Shown here one piece after another: positions 14,952 through 24,000 of a stretch of DNA of 37,575 nt; the stretch's first letter is position 1, and each line of letters begins with the position of its first letter. The position numbers and the translations under genes are program-made. The DNA is taken from assembly GCA_050292445.1 (NCBI GenBank), contig JBNKLQ010000020.1, positions 1 through 37,575 of the forward strand, read 5' to 3'. The notes below the pieces were generated by a model. That model did not search any database, was not told the origin of the DNA, and saw only the letters and a program-made list of their open reading frames with translations. The DNA comes from Leptofilum sp050292445. Its GTDB lineage: Bacteria; Chloroflexota; Anaerolineae; Promineifilales; Promineifilaceae.

Positions 14952-16745
14952 ATGCCAATGATATTAGATCAATTTTTCGTACTGGGTATTCTTGTCGTCG
15001 CTGTTGGTCTTTTCATTAGTGACCGGCTGCGTGTTGATCTGGTTGCTTTGCTCGTTCTCCTCAGCCTTATTCTCACCGGGCTGCTTACGCCAGAGGCCGC
15101 ATTTGCCGGGTTTGCCAGCCCAGCGGTTATCACCGTGTGGGCTGTGTTTATTATTAGTGGGGCCATGTACCAGAGTGGGGTAGCCGACATGCTCGCCCGG
15201 CAAATGCTACGTCTGGCAGGTAACAATCCTACACGCCTCCTTATTGTAATCATGATTACCGCAGGTATCATGTCTGCCTTTATGAACAACATCGGCGCAG
15301 TGGCTATTTTGCTGCCTGCGGTGGTTGCCATTGGTCGCAGCCAGCAGATTGCCCCATCTAAACTATTAATGCCGCTGGCTTTTGCAGCGCTACTGGGGGG
15401 CAATATGACCCTCATTGGCACACCGCCCAATATTTTGGCCACCACTATTTTGCTAGATTATGGCGGTGTGACCTCTTTTGAATTCTTCGATTTTTTGCCG
15501 ATGGGCATCATTGTTCTGGCAGCAGGCATTTTGTACATGGTGTTGTTTGGGCGGCATTTGCTGCCAGAACGGCAAAGCGGAGACGAACTGGTAGATGCTT
15601 ATCCGGTACGGGAATATGTAACTGAAGTGCGGGTCAGTGAAAAGTCGTCGCTGTTGGGGCAAACAGTGAAACAATCCCGCTTTGGTGAGCAGTTTGATTT
15701 GAACATTTTACGCGTGCGGCATGAAGTGGATGAGATGAAGTCGCCGTTGGCAGAACGGCCGTTACAAACCGGCGATGTGCTGCTGATCGAAGGAGCGTTG
15801 CCAGAGATATTAACCGTTTGCCGCACCCATGGTTTGCAGCTGGTTAAAGAGTGGCAATCGCAAGCATGGCACCCTAGTTTGGAGACAGAGGGAATGCAAC
15901 TCATCGAGCTAACACTCTCACCCCAGTCTGAGCTAATCGGGCAAACGTTGAAGGAAATGGGATTCCGGGCCCGATTTGGCCTGTCGGTATTGGCCATTCG
16001 CCATAGCGGCAAGTCAATTACAGATCATTTGGGGGATGTACCGATTGAGTTTGGCGACGCGCTGCTGGTTCAGGGCCTCCCAAACAAGTTTGGCTTGCTG
16101 CGTAAAAACCCCAACTTCCTGGTTTTGGACGCTCCCCCACTGGAATTAAGACGCACAGAAAAAGCGGCCGTTGCCCTCATCATTCTCTTTGCTGTACTGC
16201 TAACCGCTACCTTTGGCTGGCTCGACATTGCCACCACGATGGTGCTTGGCGCTGTACTGATGATTATTTCAGGCGTCTTAACGATGGAAGAAGCATACCG
16301 GGCCATCGACTGGCAGTCGGTCTTTTTGATTGCCGGGATGTTGCCGCTGGGCATTGCTATGGAAGAAACAGGCACGGCGCGATTGCTGGCCGATCAGCTG
16401 GTAAATCTTGTAGGGAGTTTGGGACCCGTGGTGGTTCTAGCTGGGATATTTTTGCTCACAGCGCTGCTAACGGAGGTGATTTCCAACGCAGCAGCCACCG
16501 TGCTGATGGTACCCATCGCCATCGACTCGGCCTTTGGCCTGGGGGTCGCTCCTGAACCATTTGTGATGGCCACAGTCTTGGCGGCGTCCACCTCTTTTTT
16601 GATGCCGGTGGGGCATCAGGTAAACGTCATTATTTACGGGCCTGGCGGCTATCGTTTTTCGGATTACGCGCGGGTTGGTATCTGGCTCAACTTGATCATT
16701 CTAAGTTTGGTTGTAACGGTTTTGCCTCTAATTTGGCCATTCTAG
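14952..16745 (+). CDS. SLC13/DASS-type permease with two RCK_C (TrkA-C) domains
   Basis: A 597-residue membrane transporter: four or five helices (about residues 5-200), two soluble RCK_C domains (about 215-285 and 300-385), then a second helical bundle (about 400-597). The first half carries the SLC13 pattern NNIGAVAILLP and GGNMTLIGTPPNI (the SNT-like motif). The second half carries its repeat ISNAAATVLMVPIA and the ending STSFLMPVGHQVN. Such proteins move divalent anions (sulfate, dicarboxylates) with sodium or protons; the RCK_C domains probably sense a ligand, which in other families can be c-di-AMP. ATG 14952 has no strong ribosome site. It is convergent with a TauE/SafE permease, which makes a sulfur-anion role possible but unproven. 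Confidence 0.88.
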   Translation: MPMILDQFFVLGILVVAVGLFISDRLRVDLVALLVLLSLILTGLLTPEAAFAGFASPAVITVWAVFIISGAMYQSGVADMLARQMLRLAGNNPTRLLIVIMITAGIMSAFMNNIGAVAILLPAVVAIGRSQQIAPSKLLMPLAFAALLGGNMTLIGTPPNILATTILLDYGGVTSFEFFDFLPMGIIVLAAGILYMVLFGRHLLPERQSGDELVDAYPVREYVTEVRVSEKSSLLGQTVKQSRFGEQFDLNILRVRHEVDEMKSPLAERPLQTGDVLLIEGALPEILTVCRTHGLQLVKEWQSQAWHPSLETEGMQLIELTLSPQSELIGQTLKEMGFRARFGLSVLAIRHSGKSITDHLGDVPIEFGDALLVQGLPNKFGLLRKNPNFLVLDAPPLELRRTEKAAVALIILFAVLLTATFGWLDIATTMVLGAVLMIISGVLTMEEAYRAIDWQSVFLIAGMLPLGIAMEETGTARLLADQLVNLVGSLGPVVVLAGIFLLTALLTEVISNAAATVLMVPIAIDSAFGLGVAPEPFVMATVLAASTSFLMPVGHQVNVIIYGPGGYRFSDYARVGIWLNLIILSLVVTVLPLIWPF

Positions 16746-16771
16746 CATCCCCCCTAAATTATTGATTACTA

Positions 16772-17545
16772 TTAAAATAGTTGGCCAATCCAGGTGAAAA
16801 TGCCTAGCAAATTAGCGGCTGAGATAGCCACTACAGCAATAAGCAACCAGCGGACAAAGTTTGCTCCACGCTCCACTGCCATGCGAGCAGCAACCCAGGC
16901 ACCGAGCGAGTTACCCACTGCTAAAATTAGCCCAATGCCCCAATTCACCTGATCGTTCAGCATAAAAACGATCAGCGCAGAAATGGTAAAGGCCAAAACA
17001 ATGAGTACCTTCACAGCATTGGCTCGTACGAGATCGTAGCCGATGCCTAACACCAGTCCAGCCAGCAGGAAAATACCAACACCTGCCTGCAAAAAACCGC
17101 CGTACATGCCAATGAAAAAGAAGATGATGAGTTGGAAGATGGACGGCCGTTTCCCCATCTTCTCCAATTCCCCTTGCAACCATCGTTTGGGACGCAGCAA
17201 AATGACAAACAGCATCACCACCATCAGCACACCAATGGCTTGCCGCATGAGCCTTTCATCCAGCCCCACGGCAATCTGCGCCCCGATGATCGAGCCAATA
17301 ATGGCTGGCACCGACAAGATCAGCCCGCCACGTACATCCAGCACTTTTTGGCGATGAAAACTGCTTACTGAAACGATATTCTGGAACAGAACCCCCACCC
17401 GATTGGTACCATTGGCCACCGTGGCCGGAATGCCCAAAAAGATAAGTAGCGGCAGCGTAATGAGTGAACCACTCCCCGCTAATGTGTTAATAAAACCTGC
17501 ACCAAAGCCAGCAGCCAACACTGCTAAATAGATATACCATGCCAT
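16772..17545 (-). CDS. TauE/SafE (TSUP) family permease
   Basis: A sulfite-exporter-type membrane protein of about 257 residues with eight or so helices in two repeats. The first repeat opens with AAGFGAGFINTLAGSGSLITLP, typical of TSUP; the second has the GMYGGFLQAGVGIFLL region. The frame extends to 17599, but I place the start at the ATG at 17545, because AGGAG lies 8 nt before it and the family begins at MAWYIYLAVL. TSUP members export sulfite, sulfoacetate and other organosulfur anions; the substrate here is not determinable. It is convergent with the SLC13 permease (26 bp between stops) and divergent from the hydantoinase gene. Confidence 0.88.
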   Translation of the reverse strand: MAWYIYLAVLAAGFGAGFINTLAGSGSLITLPLLIFLGIPATVANGTNRVGVLFQNIVSVSSFHRQKVLDVRGGLILSVPAIIGSIIGAQIAVGLDERLMRQAIGVLMVVMLFVILLRPKRWLQGELEKMGKRPSIFQLIIFFFIGMYGGFLQAGVGIFLLAGLVLGIGYDLVRANAVKVLIVLAFTISALIVFMLNDQVNWGIGLILAVGNSLGAWVAARMAVERGANFVRWLLIAVVAISAANLLGIFTWIGQLF

Positions 17546-17766
17546 TAAATTAACTCCTGAATTTTTTAACGCAGAGGCACGGCGGCGCAGAAAAATCAAC
17601 CTGGCTGCACTTTCGTTGTCTGCAATGTTTATTCACGGTTGGATTATAGACGGTCTGTAAAATGAGGCGATTGATTGGGTTGGCTTTAGGGCGGGTAGAT
17701 TCGTTATTTTGGGGCAATCATGATAAAAATCACACTAAATTGGGCAGAATGTCAGGAGGTAGATGG

Positions 17767-19131
17767 ATGTATGATTTAGTCATTAAGGGGGGAACCGTGA
17801 TAACGGCCGTTTCCACATTCCCGGCAGACATCGGCATCAATGGCGAAACGATTGCCGCCATCGGGCAAAATCTGGACGGCAGGCAGGTGCTGGACGCCAG
17901 CGGCAAGCTCGTCACTCCTGGCGCAGTAGACATGCACGTACATCTGCAAATGCCCATTGGCAACTTTACCTCGACAGACACTTTTTACAGCGGCACCCGC
18001 GCCGCTGCCTTTGGCGGCACCACCACCATCGTTGATTTTGTAGAAACCCAGCCAGACGAAACAATGGTCGAAGCCATCGCCGCCCGCCGAGCTCTGGCCG
18101 ATCCCAACGTGGTGATCGATTACGGATTGCACATGACGATTGGCCCTGGCGACATGGCGAAGCTGGGCCAGGTTCCCGACGCATTTGCCGCAGGGTGTAC
18201 CAGCTTCAAACTGTACATGGCCTACGGGCTGCGCTTGCGTGATGATGAGCTGTTGCAGGCGTTAACGGCCGTACGCAACGTCAGCGGCATTCCTGTGGTT
18301 CATGCTGAAAATTGGGATGTGATTACCGAACTCATCAAGCAAAACATCGCGGCAGGGCGTACCAGTCCACACTGGCACCCACGCAGCCGCCCCGCCCTGC
18401 TGGAAGCGGAAGCGACCGGGCGCGTCATTGACATTGCCAGCTTTGTCGGCGTGCCGCTGCACATTTTCCACGTTTCCTGCGGCGAGACGGTGGCCCGCAT
18501 CGCCCAGGCCCGGCAGCAGGGGCTGCCCGTCACCGGCGAGACATGCCCACAATACCTGTTCCTCACCTGGGATGTTTATGATGCACCCGGCGTAGATGGG
18601 GCACTGCCCGTCTGCTCGCCCCCGATCCGCGACAGCGCCGCCCAAACCACATTGTGGCAGGCGCTCAGTCGCAACGAGCTGCAAATTGTCACCACCGACC
18701 ACTGCCCGTTTACTTTCGAAGAAAAAGCAACGGGACTGGACAATTACAGCCAGATTCCTGGCGGCGTGCCCTCAATTGAAATGCGCTTTGCCGCACTTTA
18801 CTCGCAAGGCGTGCGCCAGGGCTGGCTCAGCCTGCCGCAGTGGGTCGCACAATGCTGCACCAATCCGGCCAAACTGATGGGGCTGGCTAAAAAAGGGGAA
18901 ATCACCGTGGGATACGATGCCGACCTGGTGATTTTTGACCCGGAGGCCGCAAAAACGCTCACGCCGGAAACGCTGCACGAGACAGCAGGCTGGACGCCGT
19001 ACGCAGGGCTAACTGTGCAAGGCTGGCCGCAAACAACGCTCAGCCGAGGTAAGGTTGTGGTGCAGGATGGGGAGTTTGTGGGTGAGATAGGAAACGGCCG
19101 TTTCCTCCACCGCACCCAAGCCAATCTGTAA
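17767..19131 (+). CDS. hydA: D-hydantoinase / dihydropyrimidinase
   Basis: A cyclic amidohydrolase that opens the ring of dihydropyrimidines or 5-substituted hydantoins, using a binuclear metal centre. Visible ligands are HVH (VDMHVHLQMP, about residue 59), the carboxylated lysine in TSFKLYMAYG (about 150), VHAEN (about 180), FHVS (about 235) and Asp in TTDHCPF (about 313). The length of about 454 residues is normal. The frame opens at 17662, but AGGAGGT (17754-17760), 6 nt before the ATG at 17767, and the conserved opening MYDLVIKGGTVIT fix the start. No carbamoylase or dihydropyrimidine dehydrogenase gene is adjacent. The gene ends in a perfect 16-bp palindrome copy, then a dispersed repeat. 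Hydantoinase versus dihydropyrimidinase cannot be decided. Confidence 0.9.
   Translation: MYDLVIKGGTVITAVSTFPADIGINGETIAAIGQNLDGRQVLDASGKLVTPGAVDMHVHLQMPIGNFTSTDTFYSGTRAAAFGGTTTIVDFVETQPDETMVEAIAARRALADPNVVIDYGLHMTIGPGDMAKLGQVPDAFAAGCTSFKLYMAYGLRLRDDELLQALTAVRNVSGIPVVHAENWDVITELIKQNIAAGRTSPHWHPRSRPALLEAEATGRVIDIASFVGVPLHIFHVSCGETVARIAQARQQGLPVTGETCPQYLFLTWDVYDAPGVDGALPVCSPPIRDSAAQTTLWQALSRNELQIVTTDHCPFTFEEKATGLDNYSQIPGGVPSIEMRFAALYSQGVRQGWLSLPQWVAQCCTNPAKLMGLAKKGEITVGYDADLVIFDPEAAKTLTPETLHETAGWTPYAGLTVQGWPQTTLSRGKVVVQDGEFVGEIGNGRFLHRTQANL
19090..19105. repeat. highly iterated palindrome ACGGCCGT, best copy GGAAACGGCCGTTTCC
   Basis: Exemplar of a window-wide family. Hand count of exact ACGGCCGT is about 76, on average every 500 bp. 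Starts include 274, 713, 1762, 2049, 2954, 3698, 4383, 4888, 5514, 6085, 7628, 7658, 7760, 7979, 8313, 8597, 9076, 9153, 10629, 11963, 12171, 12312, 13651, 14293, 15757, 17142, 17803, 18265, 19437, 19505, 19962, 20643 and about 40 more to 37533. Most lie in genes of either strand, read as Thr-Ala-Val, x-Gly-Arg or Arg-Pro. Flanks favour AAA on the left and TTTCC on the right. Near-matches GCGGCCGT also occur. Confidence 0.85.
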
Positions 19132-19170
19132 ACTGATTACTGACCTACCGATTACTGGTCACCGATCACG
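19130..19170. repeat. dispersed GATTACC-type short repeat, intergenic copy 3
   Basis: ACTGATTACTGACC, TACCGATTACTGG and TCACCGATCACGG fill the gap between the hydantoinase stop and the convergent phosphopantetheinyl transferase; the repeat itself supplies the TGA stop of the latter (19166-19168). Confidence 0.6.
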
Positions 19171-19912
19171 GCCACTGCCAGCAGAGCAGCTGCCACTCTT
19201 GCCCCTCGACGATGACGGCTCCTGCGTAGCCCGTGGCCGGTTCCAGGTTTTGCAACTTCCAGTGGGTGGCGGCTTCCCGGCTGCCTTTCACCTGAAGCAG
19301 TTCGGCTGGTTCGCCCGGTTTCAAGGTCACGTCGAATGAGTCCAGCGGGCAGGATAATCCTTCGCCAATAACTTTGATGAATGCCTCTTTGCGCGTCCAA
19401 CAGTTGAAGAAGGCTTGCGGTTTTTGTGCGGCGGGAACGGCCGTAAACACCGCCACCTCATTCGCGGAAAAAAACCGCTCTGCAATTTGCTCCCCGTCGT
19501 CTAACGGCCGTATCTGTTCAATATCTACCCCCACTTCGCGGTGCCGGGTAAAGGCCAGCAGCGCCACCCCCTGCGCATGGGAAATATTGAAGCGTACGCC
19601 AGAATTTGCCTGCTCTGCTACCAGTTCCGGCTTGCCATGTTCACCATAGGCAAAGGCTATTTGGTGAGCCGGACGCTGCAAATAGCTGCCCAAAAGCTGT
19701 CGCAGCAAACCGCGCGCCACAATGTAATGGTCACGATCATGGTCGAAGTAGAAGCGGTTGGCCCGCGCCCGTTCATCTTCGGCTAAATGCTGCCAAAATT
19801 GGTTGAGCTGCGTTTGTGGCCGATTAAGGGAAGCAACCCAAACATGGAGTTCATCTTGGGGCAATGTTGGTTTGGCAGGCGGCAGGGGCCAGGTGGAGCG
19901 AAACGAGGTCAT
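19166..19912 (-). CDS. Sfp-type 4'-phosphopantetheinyl transferase
   Basis: Transfers phosphopantetheine from CoA to the active-site serine of carrier domains, here presumably those of the adjacent NRPS and PKS. The 248-residue, two-lobe Sfp length is normal. Motifs: FNISHAQGVALLAF (about residue 112), GVDIEQIRP with the Mg-binding Asp (about 131), FFSANEVAVF (about 150), and WTRKEAFIKVIGEGL with the catalytic Glu and Lys (about 175-189). Its ATG overlaps the TGA of the upstream NRPS gene (ATGA at 19909-19912), so it is the last gene of the biosynthetic operon seen here and is translationally coupled to it. This placement strongly suggests a dedicated activator. It ends within a dispersed repeat. 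Confidence 0.94.
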   Translation of the reverse strand: MTSFRSTWPLPPAKPTLPQDELHVWVASLNRPQTQLNQFWQHLAEDERARANRFYFDHDRDHYIVARGLLRQLLGSYLQRPAHQIAFAYGEHGKPELVAEQANSGVRFNISHAQGVALLAFTRHREVGVDIEQIRPLDDGEQIAERFFSANEVAVFTAVPAAQKPQAFFNCWTRKEAFIKVIGEGLSCPLDSFDVTLKPGEPAELLQVKGSREAATHWKLQNLEPATGYAGAVIVEGQEWQLLCWQWP

Positions 19913-22900
19913 GCAAAGGGTTCCAAATGTTGTTTTAGCTCAGCGGCAACCTGGTCGATGTACGGCCGTTTCAAAATGCCCAAGTGAGTTGATTCCACCG
20001 CGTACATTTTTAGACCATCCTCGGGCAAATCAGACCAGCCCAGCGACTCATCACCGCCGTTTTCTAGCGTGGAGTAAAACAACAGCGCTTCACCCGGATA
20101 GCGCTGGGGATAGTAGCGTTGGGTTGCCTGCGTCGAAATCAAGTGCATAAAATAAAAATCATGAAAGCGAGATGGCACAACTTGCTGCCAGTTGATGTAT
20201 CGTTTAACCAATTTGGCCCAGCTTTTGCGCCAGATGCGCACCCAGGCGCGATAAAAAAGATACCAATACGCCGTCAGTCGATTCTTGCTGCTATTCAAAA
20301 TGTACCCCAGCCGGGCCAATCGGCCAAGCCGCGCCATATTCTTTTTATGGCGAGCCAACCGAGCAGCCATTTCTTCGGGAGAATCAGCCTGCGGCATGTC
20401 TGGTTTGTTATGCGGTGTAGAAGGGTCAATAAACACCAAGAGGCCAACCTCATCGCCTGCTTGTTGAAGCTGCTGCGCCATCTCGTAAACAACGATGCCG
20501 CCATAACAAAAGCCGCTAAGCAGATAAGGACCTTCTGGCTGCACCATTTTCATTTCCTGAATGTAATGGGCGGCCATGTCTTCAACATCGGTGAAAACCG
20601 ATTGATGGGTTGTTTCATCCAGCACCGGTTGCAAGCCGTAAAACGGCCGTTCCATCCCCAGCAACTGCGCCAAATCATGATAATGGAACACATGCCCTGC
20701 CCCACCATGCACACAGAAAAGCGGCGTTTTGCTGCCCAGCGGCTGAATCGGTACCAACGATGACCATTGCGACGTCTGCCCCTGCTGGCGGATGGCAGCA
20801 GCAAGCTGGTTAATGGTTGGCGCAGCAAACAGCAAGGAGACAGGCAGACGCACCTTGAGTTGCTTCTCGATGGCGGCAAACAGCGTCACTGCCTGGAGCG
20901 AATGTCCCCCCATCTCAAAATAGTTGGCATCGGTGCTGATGCTGGGCAGCTTGAGGACATCTTGCCAGATGTGTACCAGCTGAGACTCTAGCGCATCTTG
21001 CGGAGCCACAAAAGTTTCGTCTGTGGTGGGCAGATGGCCGTCCGGCGCCGGCAGCGCTTTGCGGTCGATTTTGCCGTTAGGCGTTTGCGGGAATTTTTCT
21101 AGCACCACAAAGGCAGCGGGCACCATGTAGGCAGGGAGGGATTGGTTGAGGAACGGCCGTAAATCTCCCAATCCTGCCGCATCACCCACTACATACGCTG
21201 CCAACTGCACACCAGAGCCGTTCTCATGGGCCAAGACAAGCGCATCCTGAACGGCCGTATGCTGCCGCAGCGCCGCTTCCACCTCGCCCAGCTCTATACG
21301 AAAACCGCGAATTTTAACTTGGTGATCAAGGCGACCCAGGAACTCGATACGGCCGTCAGGCAAATATCGCCCTAAATCCCCGGTCTTGTACAATCGCTCA
21401 CCACCGTTTTGGGCAAATGGGTTGGGGATAAATTTTTCGGCCGTCAGAGCGGGCCGGTTTAGGTAGCCACGCGCCAGGCCACGCCCCGCAATGTGAATTT
21501 CCCCAGCCACGCCCAGCGGCACTGGCTGAAGCTGCGGATTGAGTAAATAAATTTGCGTATTGGGCAAAGGCTGCCCCACAACGGGCGTCGGATTATTGGT
21601 GGTGAGAACGGCCGTCAGTGCCCCCACCGTTCCTTCTGTTGGACCATATCCATTAACAAAGTGCCGACCCACTGCCCACTTGGCTACAATCTCCGCCGAA
21701 CACGCTTCACCCGCTGAAATAACAGTGCGCAGGGCCGGAAAATCGGCTGGGTGCAGCAGTGCCAGCGCTGAAGGAGGCAGCGTGACCACACTTACCTTTT
21801 GCTGCTGCATCAGCTGCACAAAGTCTGGCCCCATCAACAAATCATCTTTGTCTGCCAGCACCAACGCCGCACCGTTGAGCAAGGCCTGCAAGAAATCAGC
21901 CACGGAGGCATCAAAGCTGAAGGAAGCAAATTGCAAAATGCGACTTTGCTCAGAAATTTCGCAGCGCTGGGCCATCGCCAGCCCAAAGTTGACCAGCCCT
22001 CGATGCGTCACCCCCACCCCTTTGGGCCGTCCGGTGGAGCCAGACGTGTAAATGATGTAGGCCAGATTGTCCAACATGAGGCTGTTTACTGGATTGCTGG
22101 TCGGTTGATGAGCAATCTGATCGTCCCACTCCTGGTCAAGGCAAACGGCCGTTGCCACCGCAGCTGGCAATTTTTCATACAGTGCACTTGTTGTGAGAAC
22201 CAGAGCCAGGTCAGCGTCGTCTATCATGTAGCGCAGCCGGTCGGCAGGGTATGCCGGGTCCAACGGCACGTAAGCTCCACCCGCTTTCCACACCGCCAGC
22301 ACGGCAATCACCATCTCAAAGGAGCGGTTGACAAAAATACCCACCTTGCTTTCTGGACCAATGTCACGCGCTTGTAGGGCATGGGCCAGCTGATTGGCTT
22401 TGGCGTTCAGCATGGCATAGCTCATCTGCCGTTGGCCGTAAATGAGTGCTGTTGCTTTGGGTGCTTGTTCCGCCCTGTGCGCGAACAGTTCATGGGCGAA
22501 TGCAATCTCGGGGAGGGTAACGGCCGTCTCATTCCAATCTACCAACAGCTGCTGTTTTTCTGCTGGCGTGAGCATGTTTAGCTGGCCAATCGGGCTGTCG
22601 GGCTGCTCTAGAAGACCGGTCAGCAGCGTTTGCCAATGGGCCAACATGCGCTGGATCGTCTCTGGTGTGAACAAATCAGTGTTGTAATTCAGGCTGCACC
22701 TGAACTGATCGGCTTCCCGGCTGATGGAGAGCGTCAGATCAAACTGAGCCATGCCGTTGTCCAGGTCGATGGGGCTGATGGTAAGGGTGGGTAACGGCCG
22801 TTTCGCTACACTTGCCTCTTGATAAGTAAACATCACCTGAAACAGCGGATCGTAGCGCAGGTCACGCTCCGGCTGGAGCAGTTCAACCAGCTTTTCGAAG

Positions 22901-23994
22901 GGCACATCGGGATGATCGTAAGCTGAAGTAGCCGTGTCTCGCACCTGGGACAGAAGCTGCCGAAACGTTTGCCAACCATCCACCTGACTGCGCAATACCA
23001 GCGTATTGACAAAAAAGCCCACCAACCCTTCCAGCTCTGCCTGCTGCCGGTTGGCTATGGGTGTGCCCACCAAAATATCTTCCTGGGCCGTGTAACGATG
23101 CAGCAGCACCTTAAACGCCGCCAACAGCAGCATAAATGGCGTGCTGCCGGTTTGTTGGCACAGAGTCATCACCTGGCTCGTTAGCTCAGGCGTGAGCAGC
23201 ACAGAGGCAAATGCGCCGCGATGCGTTTTAACAGCCGGACGCGGTTTATCCGTGGGCAGTTGCAAAAGCGGCAGCTCGCCCGCCAGCTGATTTTGCCAAT
23301 AATCGAGCTGTGCTTGCAGCGTTTCACCCGTCAGCCAGTCGCGCTGCCACAAGGCATAGTCAGCGTATTGGATGGGCAGTTCCGGCAGGTCTGGCTGCCG
23401 CATGTGGCTGATGGCCTCGTACAGCGCGACCAATTCATCCACCACAATGCCCGCCGACCAGCCATCAAACACAATATGGTGGAAGACCAGAAGCAAAATA
23501 TGTTCGGTTGGGCCAAGTCGCAGCAAATGGAAGCGCAGGAGCGGGCCTGCTTCTAAATCGAATGGTTTTTGCACGGCCGTCTGTAACACAGCATCTAGTG
23601 CATCTACCGACGCGCTTATTTTGTCCAGCGTCACTGGCCAATCATCGTGAATGAGTTGTTGGGGGGTGCCAGAAACGGCCGTAAACGTCGTCCGTAAACT
23701 TTCATGCCGCTGCACCAATGCCTGACACGCCTGGGCGAGTGCAGCTTCATCAAACTGACCTGTGAGCCGCAAAGCCAGCGGCGTATTGAACAACGAGCTG
23801 CCCGGCGTGAGTGCCTCTAAAAACCAGAGGCGTTGCTGGGCAAAAGAAAGTGGCAGCGGTTCGCCGGTTTGCAGGCGTGGCGGAATGGTGGGGGCGACGG
23901 CCGTTTCCGCCAATCCCTCATCAGCAAGCAAAAGATCAAGGAGTTCTAACTTGTCACCGGAAAAGCTGAAGGCACTGCTGGACTGGTCAGTCAT
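19909..23994 (-). CDS. NRPS termination module: C-A-PCP-TE
   Basis: A 1361-residue non-ribosomal peptide synthetase. Condensation domain at about residues 45-480 (SFAQQRLWFL, LCL-like; HHIVFDG at about 175). Adenylation at about 500-1000 (YTSGSTGRPKG, YKTGDLGRYLPDG, NGKIDRKALP). Carrier with GGHSL (Ser at about 1030). Thioesterase at about 1080-1361. The specificity residues read by eye are D-A-A-T-I-A-G-V-G-K, which I cannot assign to a substrate. The TE nucleophile elbow is GFCYGG, with Cys instead of Ser; a FIDPSTP aspartate and an ESTHLGIL histidine complete a triad. The start ATG is 6 bp after the stop of the preceding NRPS gene, and the stop overlaps the transferase. It adds the last residue and releases the chain. 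Confidence 0.94.
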   Translation of the reverse strand: MTDQSSSAFSFSGDKLELLDLLLADEGLAETAVAPTIPPRLQTGEPLPLSFAQQRLWFLEALTPGSSLFNTPLALRLTGQFDEAALAQACQALVQRHESLRTTFTAVSGTPQQLIHDDWPVTLDKISASVDALDAVLQTAVQKPFDLEAGPLLRFHLLRLGPTEHILLLVFHHIVFDGWSAGIVVDELVALYEAISHMRQPDLPELPIQYADYALWQRDWLTGETLQAQLDYWQNQLAGELPLLQLPTDKPRPAVKTHRGAFASVLLTPELTSQVMTLCQQTGSTPFMLLLAAFKVLLHRYTAQEDILVGTPIANRQQAELEGLVGFFVNTLVLRSQVDGWQTFRQLLSQVRDTATSAYDHPDVPFEKLVELLQPERDLRYDPLFQVMFTYQEASVAKRPLPTLTISPIDLDNGMAQFDLTLSISREADQFRCSLNYNTDLFTPETIQRMLAHWQTLLTGLLEQPDSPIGQLNMLTPAEKQQLLVDWNETAVTLPEIAFAHELFAHRAEQAPKATALIYGQRQMSYAMLNAKANQLAHALQARDIGPESKVGIFVNRSFEMVIAVLAVWKAGGAYVPLDPAYPADRLRYMIDDADLALVLTTSALYEKLPAAVATAVCLDQEWDDQIAHQPTSNPVNSLMLDNLAYIIYTSGSTGRPKGVGVTHRGLVNFGLAMAQRCEISEQSRILQFASFSFDASVADFLQALLNGAALVLADKDDLLMGPDFVQLMQQQKVSVVTLPPSALALLHPADFPALRTVISAGEACSAEIVAKWAVGRHFVNGYGPTEGTVGALTAVLTTNNPTPVVGQPLPNTQIYLLNPQLQPVPLGVAGEIHIAGRGLARGYLNRPALTAEKFIPNPFAQNGGERLYKTGDLGRYLPDGRIEFLGRLDHQVKIRGFRIELGEVEAALRQHTAVQDALVLAHENGSGVQLAAYVVGDAAGLGDLRPFLNQSLPAYMVPAAFVVLEKFPQTPNGKIDRKALPAPDGHLPTTDETFVAPQDALESQLVHIWQDVLKLPSISTDANYFEMGGHSLQAVTLFAAIEKQLKVRLPVSLLFAAPTINQLAAAIRQQGQTSQWSSLVPIQPLGSKTPLFCVHGGAGHVFHYHDLAQLLGMERPFYGLQPVLDETTHQSVFTDVEDMAAHYIQEMKMVQPEGPYLLSGFCYGGIVVYEMAQQLQQAGDEVGLLVFIDPSTPHNKPDMPQADSPEEMAARLARHKKNMARLGRLARLGYILNSSKNRLTAYWYLFYRAWVRIWRKSWAKLVKRYINWQQVVPSRFHDFYFMHLISTQATQRYYPQRYPGEALLFYSTLENGGDESLGWSDLPEDGLKMYAVESTHLGILKRPYIDQVAAELKQHLEPFA

Positions 23995-24000
23995 AACACA

